Assembly (NCBI GenBank): GCA_028023455.1
Contig: JAQFVV010012405.1
Location: forward strand, 12,984,031 to 13,048,030
DNA length: 64,000 nt
Origin: Epiperipatus broadwayi
Taxonomy: Eukaryota; Onychophora; Udeonychophora; Euonychophora; Peripatidae
Direction of reading: 5' to 3'
Shown here in pieces: positions 12,780 to 24,530 of this stretch. The notes beneath the pieces are model-generated. The model saw only the letters and a list, made by a program, of their open reading frames with translations, had not been told where the DNA came from and ran no database searches. Made by a program: the position numbers and the translations under genes. The stretch's first letter is position 1. Every line of letters begins with the position of its first letter.

Positions 12780-13560
12780 AATTAATAATAAACAAGCTAT
12801 AAATAATATGTGTAATGAATTTAATAATAATAAATATAAGATTAAATTTACCAAAATGGGGAATTTGACATTAAAATAAAAGTATTTAGATGTAGAGATT
12901 AATAGAGATAATGATAACTAAATTATATTAAAACATTTCATTAAAGAGGATAAATTAAGAAAAACAATTTCTATAGATTCACAAAAAGCATGGCTACAAA
13001 AGATAGCAGTTATTAAAAATTTTAAATGTAAAAATTATTAATATAATACAGATAAAAATATAGCTATTTTAGAAAAGAATCAACTTATTGAATTATACAA
13101 AAATCATGGATATAACCTTAAGAGTATTAAAAATATATATTTTATTTATAAACCACCTAAATAGCATTTCTATTATAAATAATAGCTCTAATATAAAAAA
13201 ATGGATAAAACTTTCATACTTCCTTAAAATTTACAATTTATTAATAAAAAGTAAAAATTATATAGATAAAAGCATAAATATAGGATGGACAAATAATAAG
13301 TATCTAGAGAAATTAATAGATAATTATAAAATAAGAGATGATATGAAATATAAAAAAGGAATTGTATATAAAATTAATTGTAGAAATTGCAATCTGATTT
13401 ACTATGGGCATATAGGGAAGTAATCAACTGAAAAAGCAAAGAACATAATAATGCAATTAACAAAGGAGATGGTTTAAAAAATATAAAATCTTTAAACTAT
13501 ATTGAAGAGCTTAATAGAAGGAAAATTTATGAAATGAATTATATTAACTACAACAGATAT
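12780..13560 (+). pseudogene. Penelope-like RT C-terminus and GIY-YIG endonuclease remnant
   Basis: A broken frame from about 12790 shows an IKFTKMGNLTLK...YLDVEINRDND pattern, as in the region after the catalytic box of Penelope RTs, then TISIDSQKAWLQKIAVIK. The open frame 13088-13423 ends in KGIVYKINCRNC...IYYGHIGK, the start of a GIY-YIG domain, where a cysteine pair precedes the Tyr-Ile-Gly strand. After a stop the homology continues as STEKAKEHN-like sequence to about 13560. In intact elements this domain nicks target DNA. Stops and frameshifts make this copy non-functional. Confidence 0.7.
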
Positions 13561-13846
13561 AACTGTATGAATATATATATATAAAACATCAATTAATTTA
13601 ATAATTGGCTAATTAAAAATGAATGCAAAATTATATAGTATACATTTTTACAGCATTTTTTTCTTCTTTGTTATAATTGGTTCTAATTAATTTTATTTAT
13701 AAAAAAGATAAATGCACTATAAAGTGAAGTTTTAAAAGTTTCCATGTGCACATTGATATGGGTAAAAAAAATATCTGCCAAAAAAGTTTTTTTGTATAAT
13801 TTTTATATTATATACATAATTATTGCTGTTATATAAAGATATTTTA
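13255..13846 (+). repeat. Right inverted arm of PLE-1
   Basis: This stretch is the mirror of 10965-12770 without its RTE insertion. It contains the end of the GIY-YIG remnant and the 3' terminal segment, from about GATAAAAGCATAAATATAGG to GTTATATAAAGATATTTTAT. The arm length is close to 600 bp, and the identity by eye is high enough to align throughout. Confidence 0.8.
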
Positions 13847-13850
13847 TTTT

Positions 13851-14689
13851 CATATTGTTTAATTTATTTAAATATTCTGAAATTTTCAAGGTAATATGCC
13901 CTGATAATTGGATCTGATGGTATTATATTTTATTATTATAAAAGCACATTTTCCTTACAAGGAAAAGACAGATATATTAAAAGGTCATAGCAATCAATGT
14001 TAGTGAAGTTTGACCTATATATGTTTATATACAATTTAGATTTCATAACCAAAATCAAAATACTAATTAAACTTTTTATAGTTCACTCTTATCTTCAGTC
14101 TAATTTCATTTTTCAGACTTATATTATGTTTAAGCATGCATTTACAAGTCAGAACTATGATTAGTTACATCTTATGTGTTTATTACTCAGTTCGCTGCAC
14201 TAATGTTTGAGTTAGGTAAATAATTATTTTTTACCTAAATTGTGTGTTCTTCTAAATAATTAAAAATACATTTTTATTAATCTTTTCTTTGTCTAGAGCA
14301 TTAAACAATTAATTTAAGGCTTAAATCTTATTATTAATTTTTCCTGCAAGTAGTTTCAATTCGAATAGTTTGTATTGGAAAACAATTACTTATTAGCAAA
14401 ATTATTGTTTAAAATATTTTTGAAACTAATAAAAATAACAAACACATTTAAAAATATTAAAGGCATCTTGAAAATATATATACATAAGCTCATATCTCTG
14501 TCTTTATCACAAGTGGGATTTCAATATTTCAAAAAATTAGTAATTATAAAAATAGCATATATTTTCTATTTACTATTTAAAATGTTCAAAAGAAAAAATG
14601 AAAATATATTTGAAACAAAAAAATATAACTTTGAAATGTAAACAAAAAAATTTAACTTTGGAATGTAGTTTTTATTTTTATTAATATAA
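13851..14689. other. Unassigned AT-rich DNA
   Basis: Nothing recognisable. The open frame at 14375-14641 is Ile/Lys/Asn-rich and looks like a chance frame in AT-rich sequence. Confidence 0.4.
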
Positions 14690-14853
14690 TATAAAAAATT
14701 TCTCATAATTGTGCAATGACATGATGTGATGTACTGTGGCTTTTCCTTTTTTGGAGTCAGGAATATGCCCAGAGAAACCTGTTTGCCACCTTACCTTCCC
14801 TTTCTATTCTCCATCCTAAGTTGTTCCTATATTCTTCTCTATTCTGCTCCTTC

Positions 14854-15809
14854 CTATTTCCACAACATAATCTTTGTCGACTCCATGGCTTTTATGTCTA
14901 AATCCCCGTTATCTTTTCCCAAACCTAGCATAAAAACCAGTAAGCCACTTTCTGTATAATCACTTTGTTTATATTTATTCTTCCACAACGTCATTATTTG
15001 TATCCTTTCTGTTTTGAGGCATTTACATTTAATTAACAGATGCCTAATATTTTCTATGCCTTCTTTACACAACTTGCAGAATAAATCACCCATATTTTTC
15101 TATGTGTATATTTCCTTGTTGCTAAAGATCCTGTTCAAGCCTTAAACAGTAAACTACTTTCCTTGCTATTATCATAAATTAACTCACACCCAATATTCTA
15201 TTTACTTCTATATATATTTAAACTCTTTTTACTCTCCATAGTAGTTCTCCATCTCTCCAACTCCCTATTTTTTATTAATGCATCTATTCTTCTATCCCAT
15301 TCCTTGCCACTATAACACTCAACAATTCTCCTAACACAATCATCCCATCTTTTGTATAAGTATACTGACATAAATTCTTTATACAAATCTTCTGCATACC
15401 ATACTACCTTTCTCACCCATCTTATTGCCTTTCCTTTACTCATAACCCAATTAAATACTATTTTGGCTTTTCTCTTATTATCCATAAATTGCAATCTACC
15501 GAACATTTTCATTTTGTTTTTTGCATCTCTCATATAAAAACTTGACCATCTCATTTCTCCTTGAATTGCCTCCTTTGCCATCCACACATCTGCATCTAAT
15601 GCATGTCTTCCTACTTCTCTTTGTACTTTTTCTAAGTAATCTAATACCCCTTTACTAACACATAACGCATTGTTATTATAAGTTAACCCTGCTACTGCCA
15701 CTCCCTTCCGTTCAATTCTAGCTATATCATATTTATTATATGAAAATGCTGTTAATTTCTTTATCAGTTTCCTTTCTTTGCTTTGTTTATCAGTTTTTCT
15801 TCCATTCAT
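14854..15809 (-). pseudogene. LINE-A ORF2 C-terminal domain and zinc knuckle
   Basis: A 203-codon open frame (15809-15198) covers the region after the RT fingers and palm, with conserved blocks such as KLTAFSYNKYDIARIERKG, LDADVWMAKEAIQGEMRWSS and LQFMDNKRKAKIVFNW. After a frame break, the next frame (15093-14854) starts with FCKLCKEGIENIRHLLIKC: C-x2-C-x7-H-x4-C, the zinc knuckle found at the end of jockey-superfamily ORF2 proteins. The same blocks recur on the plus strand at about 33890-34650, which supports one family. Confidence 0.8.
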
Positions 15810-15854
15810 CCAAGAAATGTCTGATTACTTAAGATGATCCCCATATAGTTATAC

Positions 15855-17100
15855 CTATTCACCACATTTAACTTTATATCTTCCAATAAAAATTCTTTCT
15901 CTTCTCTTTCCCCAGTATTTATCATCTACTTTTGATTTTTCTTCACTAAATTTAATCCCCATCTCTTTACCCACCCTTGTGCATGTCTTCAGCATAACTT
16001 CCATATCTTCCCTACTTTCTGTGCACAAGAAGATATCCTGCAAATAAAAGACTACCTTGCTACCTATTAATTCTACCCCTCTTCCTAATCTTTCTATTGT
16101 TCTCTCCATTTCTCTCAAATACAATAAAAATAAAATAGATGACGTAGGGCATCCTTGCCTTAGTCCCATCCCATTTTTAACTTTAAGTGATTCTATATTT
16201 CCTAATTGATACTATAAAATTTTTATTCAATCTCTTAATAAGATCCACTAAAGTTCCATTCATTCCCAAACTTACCCATAATCTATTTCTATTTAATCTA
16301 TCATATGCCTTCTCTAAATCTATAAAACCCCTATATAACTGTCTACCTGTATTTCTACTCATATCTATAAGTTGTGTAACTACAAAGTAAACTATCTCCT
16401 ATACTCCTATCTGATTGAAAACCTATTTGCATTTCTCCCACTATATTATTTTCTTCCATCCATTTTATGATCCTTCCAGCCACCATATATCCGAAAACTT
16501 AATATGACCCAGGTTGCCACTATCAGTCTATAATTGCTTAACTCTCTATGATCCTTACCCTTTCCTTTCAATAGGAACCTTACTCTTGTATTATTCCAAC
16601 TATCTGGAAATTCTCTCTTCTGTGCTATCTTATTAAAACATGCTAATAGGTTTAATTTTACCCTATTTCCTAAATTTTCACCATCTCTGCTGCCCATTCA
16701 TCTAACCCTCTTGTATTTCCACATTTCAATTTCTTCTTTGCCTCATTCATTTTCTGTAAACCTAATATTTCAATTACTATATGCTTTCATGTTTGTTATC
16801 ACTTTGCCCTTCACATCTAACATATTTTCTATATCTTTTGTATACTTATTTAAGATTATCTCTAATTCTTCTTTAGAGTTACACTCTATTCCCTCATCAT
16901 CTAGTAATACTATTTCTCTCTCCCCTACATTCCTTCTTTTAATATATTTTCAAAATGTTTTACTCATATCTTTTCCACTTTTATTAATATCCCCCAACAA
17001 TTTACTATTTAATTCCATTCTCTATAATTAACTATTTTAGCTAACTTTTTTAAATACTTTTTCCCATTTAACATCAACATCTTTTTCACTTTCTTTGTTT
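15855..17100 (-). pseudogene. LINE-A reverse transcriptase, broken
   Basis: Separate frames preserve RT landmarks in order: FPDSWNNTRVRFLLKGKGKD...ELSNYR (16697-16446, motif 1 region), and GLRQGCPTSSILFLLYL (16169-15855, motif B), followed by a YLQDIFL box at the place of the catalytic YADD, so the second catalytic Asp pair is damaged. Motif A lies in the frameshifted stretch between them. Function in intact elements is target-primed synthesis of the element's cDNA. Multiple stops make it dead. Confidence 0.85.
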
Positions 17101-17229
17101 TTAATAGCACACATATTCTCTGCATGCTTTTCCCTTCTCTTTTACACTTATAGTAATTCTCACTTTTCTATTACTTTTATTCTTCTGAATATTCTCACCT
17201 AAAACCCTATTTGCCACTTTTTCTACTTC

Positions 17230-18130
17230 ACCATACCAGTCCTTATATTCATCCAACCAACTCTTCCAATATTTTTTCAACTTTTATTTTATATTCTTCT
17301 AACTTATTCTTATCATTCATTCTCCATCCACATCTTTCACTATCCTTTCTACTTTTATTACTATTTTCCATCACATTACTAACCATTTCTATTATAAAGA
17401 AATTATGATCACTATTACATACTTTCTCTTCATTATCAAACACTTTAATTTTCCATACTTTATTCATCCCCTCTTTCTCTACTAATACATAATCTATTGT
17501 GTGAAATATATTATTTCTAGACCATGTGTATTGTCCTTCATAAATACTTGATAAATTTACAATGCTCAAATTCACTCTCTGACAAAAATTCTTCCAAAGC
17601 TGTCCATTCTTGTTCTCTATGTCATCAATTTCTTCAGTATGCCCATTTATATTCCTATAACCATTATTTTTTTCCTCTTTTTTTGAAACTCTGTATATCC
17701 TTAACTAGGCATTCATATATGCTACTGTTGTTCTCCATTATAGTTTGACTATCTCTGATGGCTCTATACATTATAGCCACCATCCATTCTTGTCTTCCTA
17801 ATCTTATCTCAAACCACAAATGTTCTTGACATTTAACAGTATTTAAATATTTTTTTGACATAATTCCTATACTACCACCACCCTTTTTTTTTTTATTTAT
17901 GTACTGCCATACCAAATTTTCCAGTATAGGTTCTTTTAGATGTGTTTTCAGTACTGCTAGTACCTCAAGCTCTTCATTTTTAATTGCTTTCTTTAATTCT
18001 AGCTATTTTTCTGGTCTCTTATCACCTTGCATATTCAAATGTCCAATTTTAATCATTTTTTTCTTTCCTGTCTATTTTTTTATAAATTCTTTTGACTTTT
18101 TCTTCTTTATTACATTTGTAAGTAACTAGC
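17230..18130 (-). pseudogene. LINE-A apurinic-type endonuclease, broken
   Basis: Frame 17915-17664 holds GGGSIGIMSKK...HLWFEIRLG, the central strands of an EEP (exonuclease-endonuclease-phosphatase) fold. Frame 17575-17249 holds GQYTWSRNN...TIDYVLVEKEG and VCNSDHNFFIIEM; the IDYVLV and SDHN blocks carry the catalytic Asp and His typical of LINE endonucleases. The N-terminal catalytic Asn/Glu strands are obscured by frameshifts at 17920-18130. Confidence 0.85.
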
Positions 18131-18269
18131 TTACCATTAATTTTATTGATCCATTCCCTCTCCACATATACATTTGTCTCCAAATCAGTACCATTTATTT
18201 ATTTCTTACATCCTGTCTATTCTTCTTCATTTGATAATACTGCAATTTAAAATCCTATTCCCCTTTATA

Positions 18270-19213
18270 AGTTTCCCAAATTATAATATTCTTTATAAAT
18301 CAAACTCTCTAATACTTTATTTTGCTAAGGGCAATCCATTTTTACTATATAACTCCCTCTTACTAATAAAAAAATCCCACACATACACAAACATAACATC
18401 ATTTCTCTCACATTTTTTAAATCATTTATAGAACATGCCCTATCTAGCATATACCTATTGTCAAATCTTGATAGTAATTCAACTATTCCTACTCTTCCTT
18501 TAATCTTTTCAAATTACTAATCAATTCCATGTACTCATCCATTTACTTACTCTCTCTCTCTGATGGCTCTGACAAATTATTTGTCCCTACTATAACATCC
18601 ACATCTCTCCCTTGTTTCTTTACCTTATCTGTAACATCCTTAATTCTAGCTCCACCAAAACATATTCTTACATACCTGTTTCTATTTTCTCTTGCAATTA
18701 TATCTCCACATCCTCTAATTAGTGAATCTCCTATTAATACTGTCTCATAGTTTACTTTCCCTATTTCATCTGTAACATTCTCTTCCATTTTCTGGACTTT
18801 CTTATCTATGTCTTCCTTATCATTTCTATTCATTAATTCCTTTATCTGATCACCCTTCATCTCTATTGATTTTAATTTTGCTTCTACATCCTTTGCCTCT
18901 TCCTTTATTTTATTTATTCTTTGGCTAACCAACTCCACTGCATTACTTATTTTGTCATCCATATCTCTTGTCACTCCACTAAAAACATACTCTATTCTAA
19001 TTTCTTCAACTACATTTTGTTCCATTTCTCCTGACTTTCTTTAAACTATCTACACTTAGAAACCACTTTTTAACCATAATTGTTACATCTTTCTTGAGTC
19101 TTATTTAAGCATTTCAAATGATAAACTTTTTCACATATGGTACACTCTACCACAGCATACCTAATTTCTTTCTGACCATTATATATGCATTGTGGGATAC
19201 AAATGCAATCCAT
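18270..19213 (-). pseudogene. LINE-A ORF1: PHD-like finger and GDSL esterase
   Basis: Translation from the ATG at 19213 gives a Cys/His pattern C-x-C...C-x2-C-x4-H-x2-C with ECTICEKVYHLKCL, a PHD-type finger, then a stop. The 160-codon frame 19025-18543 has a charged, probably coiled-coil stretch (residues about 30-85) followed by an SGNH/GDSL esterase start: LIGDSLIRG (nucleophile Ser at about residue 101) and VIVGTNNL at about 145-151, the GxND block. Downstream broken frames keep VWDFFISKRELYSKNGLPL, where the family's catalytic D-x2-H has become N-x2-P. An esterase in ORF1 is a known trait of CR1-like LINEs. Confidence 0.8.
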
Positions 19214-20040
19214 ATTCCTTATTTTTCCAGCCCCTACTCTACATTTAACTTTATGCTTTCTCTACTATTCTTCAAACCCCTTTATACAAAAGAAGAAAAA
19301 TTCTTTCTTTCAATGGAAATCGATAAATATGTGTTTTCTAACTCTATGCCTCAAAATCATTTTCTTTCTCAAATAAATCACTCTCTTACTTAAATTAAAA
19401 AATTCTTTAATAACAAATCTACAAAAAAAGAAATAACTAATCTTATATGCAATTTAGTTTTAAAGCATCCTTACCATCTAGGAACAAAAATAAAATTAAA
19501 TTGAAGATTCATTTCTGTTAAACTCAGCCCAATAATTTAGATGGATCCTAGAATTAGGATTGATACAATACCATTCTGTGTTATTATGGGTGTACAATTT
19601 GGCTTTTGAGGTGCCAATTTGGTTATCAGCTGAAGTGAACTGATATAAGAATTAAAATGAGTATTTATCTCAAAGAAAAACAAAAGTTAGCATTTTTTTT
19701 AAATATGGAGGTTGATATCTTTTTCCCACAATGATTAAATAAAAAATGTTATTTAAAATATAATTCTTTCTGTTTATAAATAAAAGTGTAGTCTGGAAAC
19801 CATTATATCCCTTCATGAAAATGTAATGTGCATTATTTATCAGGCGGTGATTTGAGAAAAATTGAACTGAAGGAATGTTTAAATTAGTTGACATCACAAA
19901 ATTAAAATCAAAAGCACTTAACCATTTCAATACTGAAATAATTAGTTATCTTTTAATAGAAAAATGGAAATTATTTTCAAGTGGTGAATTTTAAAATGTT
20001 CTTTTTAGCAGTATGAAGTTCTACTTTTGAGGACTTGGAA

Positions 20041-20062
20041 AAATAAATAAATAAATAAATGT
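20041..20062. repeat. (AAAT)n microsatellite
   Basis: Five AAAT-type units in a row, plus partial ends. Confidence 0.9.
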
Positions 20063-21339
20063 AAACTGTTATTAATGAAGTGAATTGTAATGTTGCTAAA
20101 AGTATGAGTAATTATAAATGAAAACTTTTTCCCAAACAATTATTTAATCAAACATGAATATGGCTGCTCTATATGTTTTATTGTTATTTATTTTAAATCT
20201 AAAGAATTATTTTTTTGTGTGTTTAAAATATCCCTCTGGAAGCTGTTATCTTGGGTATAGCAAATGCATTGATTTGTCTTTAATAGATTCATAGTTCTGG
20301 ATCAAAAAGATGAACATTTTCATAAATTTTTGAATTACAGCTGTATAATTTATCAACAAATATTAGTCAGTATTTAATGTTATAAGAAAATATGCTTACG
20401 TGTTTGAAAAGTTTTTAATAGACATATTTTATCAGTTTTTATATACGAACTGAGACATGGACTTTTAACATAAGAGTAATAAATAACTTCAGACTATACA
20501 ATGAAATATGAAGTGATATATGGTGGAATAACAAGATAGGATTGAAAGTGAAATACATGAGAGAACAAGAGGAATCATTGATATAATTAAAAAAGTTAAG
20601 AGTCTAAAATGGAACTAGGATAGTATTGCTAGTAGAGATAAGTGGATAATTGAAATCTTAAACTGATTCTCAAAAAATTATAAAAAATCTTCAAAAAGAC
20701 CATATGTGGGTTTGTTGGATTTATAGTGCGGAAAAGAAAAGCTATGGATCAAAGAAATTGAATTAGACTTTTGTCTTGCAGTGGTTCATTAATGATTGAA
20801 AATAGTGGTGGTGAAGGAAATGAATTCTAATGGCGTTGTGGACTTAATTACTTTTTTAACCCTTAAACCGCTAATTAAATCATTGGTTGTATCAGATAAA
20901 AATCAAATCTTTTAATTGGCCAACTCACAAACTGAAGACAAAGCCTATTGTTAAAACATATTCGCCTATAATATTAAATTCAACTCAGATACGTTTATAA
21001 AAAGTATATAATTAATTTTTCAGGTCATGAAGAAAACGAAAGTTCTTTCAAAAATAAATTGCTATTTATTTATTCTAAGATATTCTATATCGGCAACATA
21101 AAAGTTATAATGTAAACAAAAAGATCGACTTTTACGTTATAGAAAAGTAAATATTTCTTTTTACTACATCTTCAATATATTTACTTAAATCTTCAATATT
21201 TTTCGAAAATAATTTTGTTTTTTTATTATTCTCTCTGAAAATTATGTTTAATTTCCATAAATATTATTTAATAATAATTTAAATCGTATTCGAAATGAAA
21301 ATCTCAGCATTTTTCTTTATTTTCTTTGATCAGGCAGTT

Positions 21340-21610
21340 TCTTTGTTCTTTCCAGCCAATCAGAATGTCTTTTTCGGCTGAGAGCATGCTAAGAACCAAT
21401 CACAAATAATGTTCCTTCTTTGTTTAGGTTTAAATGCATTTTTTTTTATTTTTTACTTCTAAAATAAATCGGAAGATGTCACCATCGTACAGAACTTTTA
21501 AAAACGAATTCAATACGTATTTAACGAATTTTATCGTATAAAAACGAACTGAGTTAGAGTGATTTTAGATGTCGACGAGGAGTCTCGTCGAGCGCGGGAA
21601 AAGGGTTAAA
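21340..21610 (+). promoter_or_regulatory. Candidate promoter or enhancer patch with paired CCAAT boxes
   Basis: Two CCAAT boxes on the plus strand (CAGCCAATCAGAATG near 21354 and GAACCAATCACAAA near 21395) are 40 bp apart in a stretch that is GC-richer than its surroundings. About 180 bp further on is a CpG-containing perfect hairpin, CGACGAG-GAGT-CTCGTCG (about 21573-21590), followed by AGCGCGGGAAAAGGG. Paired CCAAT boxes are typical of NF-Y-bound promoters. No coding exon was identified downstream, so this remains a suggestion. Confidence 0.3.
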
Positions 21611-21619
21611 AAATCAAAT

Positions 21620-21825
21620 CTTAGATTTATTATTTCTTGCAGATGCAAGATAATTCAATAAATATTTTGTGCTTTATTGAGAAAAGTCATAGATTTATTA
21701 TTTCTAGATGCAAGATAATTCAATAAATATTTTGTGCTTTATTGAGAAAAGTCATAGATTTATTATTTCTTGCAGATGCAAGATAATTCAATAAATATTT
21801 TATGCTTTATTGAGAAAAGTATATA
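21620..21825. repeat. Three-copy tandem repeat, ~68-bp unit
   Basis: Three consecutive copies of a unit running from TAGATTTATTATTTC through GATGCAAGATAATTCAATAA to GCTTTATTGAGAAAAGT. The second copy lacks about 4-5 bases of TTGCAG sequence. Differences are few, so the expansion is fairly recent. It directly follows the CpG-containing hairpin at 21573-21590. Confidence 0.9.
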
Positions 21826-23929
21826 TTTATTTCCTCAACAAAAATTTATTAATACAGACATTAGTACTATGACAAAATAAGTATAAATTACTTTGGAAAC
21901 ATATTCAAACATTAACTCTTTTAAATTGCCATACTGTGTGGCAATGCTCTCTTCAAAATAAAAAATTTTTAAACCATTTATATGTGGACATTCAGACCTT
22001 ACTTATTACTCTATTTATTAAAAAAAAAAGTTTTTGTTTGCTTTCAAATATTTATACATACTGAAGCAAATAAAACAATTTTTTTTAAAAAGTATTTTCA
22101 AAGCTTATTTGGTTGCATTTTATCTCAAACTCTAGTCCTATAGTAATTTTTTAAAAAAAAATGCATATAAAGGTGTGATTTAATGAAGTGATAACGTGGT
22201 AAACTGAATATTAAGGATCATGGATTGTGGATCATCTCATCTCCAGTGCAGAAACTCCTTATGAAATATCAAGATAATAAATTAATTATGCCTGTAAATA
22301 CTTTGAAATTAAAAAAAATGTAATTATTTATTCTAAACTGTGGCTAAAAATGTGAAGCTGAATCCCAATACTGCTCCACTACTTAAATCTTTCCTGCCAG
22401 AATTTGTTTTACCAACTACCAATGTCTTTTTTTTTAAGTTTAAGGTTATAATTTTTGACTAAAATTAAAATATAAGTTATTAGCCACAGATAAGAGGGAT
22501 CCTTGGCAATAACCATATGTAACTAAAAATTTTATTAGAATATCATAGTACTGCCTGAAAGGTTTAAAAGTTTGTAATGCAGATATCTACTGCGGTAAGG
22601 ATTGATATTCTTATGTAAACTGTTTTGTTTTGTTTTTTGTAAAATTAATAAAGCTCAAGAATAATTTATTAATATTTTTTTTATTAGCACCTTAAATGTT
22701 TCCATATCATAAAGTTACTGGATTCTCATTAAGTAAACTTAAAATTATTTTTGTAGGTGTGTTAAAGTGAAGATTTTTACATGCAAAAGATGTAAAATAT
22801 CTTCTGAACTTGTATATGTAAATGTAAATACTATTACCAACAATTTGACCAGATCAATCTTGTTATTGTCTGTGTAGAAAGGCTATTGAAGATTCTCAAG
22901 TGTAAAGATAGACAAAATACTATTCATTAAGAAAAATATTATTTAATGTGAAACTACTACGGATTCCATGATGGATTGCCTAGTTTCAGCATTGCTTTAT
23001 TTTGTTAGGAGCAGATCCTTCCTTGGAATCCAGTCCTTATGAAAAAAATAATTGGTATTATTAATAGGCTGTATGTAGCCACAGATCTATCTGCTGTGAA
23101 TGGTCTCCTGCTTACCCGTAAACAGTGATACAGATAAAACATTTGACATGATAGTTGTTAAAAAAAGTTTTGGAAAAATTCTTTGTTTATAGCGTTAATT
23201 TCATATACTGTATATATTATTGAATTGTGGAATACATTTGAATTGAGCGATTTTTTTTTTCTTCTTTGTTTATTACCAAAAAAATAAGGAGAAATACAAA
23301 ATTGGCTATTCATGATACGAGTATATAATGTATATTGCGTTCTGTGTGATTTGGCGCGGTAGTATAATGGATCGTGGCCCAACTCTGCCATTTACGGTGC
23401 GAACATTTTATGGAACTCCCAAGCATTAATCCATTGCATATCATTGTTGTTATCGAAATTTATAACAGACACTATTTTTATAACTTAAATTCTTTAATTT
23501 GCAGTGTTTTCATATTAATAAAAACTTTAAATACATTTATTACTGTAACTATTTTTAATTATTAATACAAAATTTGACTTTTTTTACATTGCATATATAT
23601 ATCACTGATCTTTAAAAAATGTTCACGGTCCTTTTTTGCTTCTTAAAAGTTTATATAATTCAACATTTAAGTTTAACTGTAAACTCTTGATCTTTTTTTC
23701 TAATAGATTTGATCGATTCTGAAATACTCATCTAAACTAAATTACATCTGTGCACCGAGGAATTCGTTTCAATTAGAACTTGTTTACAAACTTCTTCAAC
23801 TGGCGTTTGTTTCCAAAATAACATCTATTTTACCTCATTAAAGGAATGATTTCTCATCAAGTAATTTTGAAGACGGTTTAATTCTAAAGGTTGAGGACTT
23901 GTTAAAGTTAGCCCGTAAAATTAGTTTGT

Positions 23930-24530
23930 TTTAATTGCAAGGTTTTTGGCGTCATCTCGGCTCTGTCAGAGTCAGCAAAAACTCTTCATGCAGCTAAAAA
24001 TGTGGGAAAGAAGACAGGTTGATGTGTCCACGCCAATTGACATAAAAGTCTGAAGTTGTTACACAAACTTTGCTCAAAGAATAAAGTCTCGTCTACACGA
24101 GACATGTGGAAGGGATTTTTTTTTATTTAATTTAAACTTCAAAAACTATATAGTTATGTGTTAGTTTTAATTAACTAAAAAGTACTCCTTTTTTTTTTTT
24201 TTGTTACTTCTAAAACATTTTAAAAAAAATAATAATAATAATTAATTGCAATATTGTATATATTTTTTTGCCCATGGTCATATATATATTCATAATAATT
24301 ATTTTATTGCATAGTTTCGAAAAATTGTGACTTGCGGTGTGTGTGCGTGTATATGTACGTATGTATGTGTATATATATGTGCAACAAATTTGAGTTGAGG
24401 TAAGTTTCAATCACAGTATTTGAAACATTCATTGTCCGATCGCCATATCATGTAAAAACTGACCAATTGCTCAGCTGTATATATACCTCTTCCATGAGCT
24501 GTCGTCTAGTCATCTACATGAACATAACAA
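23930..24530 (+). promoter_or_regulatory. Candidate regulatory patch
   Basis: A GC-richer patch contains ATGTGGGAAAG (near 24000, fits the Su(H)/CSL consensus), an inverted CCAAT-like CGCCAATTGAC (near 24030) and a 7-bp perfect hairpin GTCTCGT-CTAC-ACGAGAC (near 24088-24105). At 24460-24490 a GACCAATTG box is followed 15 bp later by TATATATA, and an ATG lies ~35 bp after that. TATA-like strings are common in AT-rich DNA, so support is weak. Confidence 0.2.

Larger units (their letters stand above)
10961..13850 (+). mobile_element. Penelope-like element, head-to-head inverted structure (PLE-1)
   Basis: The right part (12780-13846, plus) holds decayed reverse transcriptase C-terminus, a GIY-YIG endonuclease region and a 3' terminal segment. 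The left part (10965-12770, once the RTE insertion at 11245-12404 is removed) is the reverse complement of the last ~600 bp of the right part, covering the end of the GIY-YIG region and the 3' terminal segment. The two 5'-truncated copies therefore face each other. Penelope-like elements are known for long-terminal-repeat-like ends in direct or inverted orientation, and this is the inverted form. Reading frames are heavily mutated, so the element is dead. Confidence 0.8.
14690..19400 (-). mobile_element. CR1-like LINE (jockey superfamily), nearly full length (LINE-A)
   Basis: On the minus strand, in order: a PHD-like zinc finger and GDSL/SGNH esterase (ORF1), an apurinic-type endonuclease, a reverse transcriptase, a long C-terminal domain and a C-terminal zinc knuckle, followed by a short 3' UTR near 14690-14800. 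This order, with an esterase in ORF1, is typical of CR1-group LINEs. A second, plus-strand copy at 32605-34950 shares the coding region and the 3' UTR segment GATTCCTGA...AGGA. All reading frames are interrupted. The 5' end is uncertain and no target duplication was identified. Confidence 0.85.

Noticed and set aside
17211-19393. Plus-strand open frames rich in Ser, Leu and Phe between 16187 and 19393
   Set aside because: These are antisense shadows of the minus-strand LINE.
23345-23420. tRNA-like sequence GGTAGTATAATGG
   Set aside because: Only an A-box-like string; no B box and no cloverleaf.
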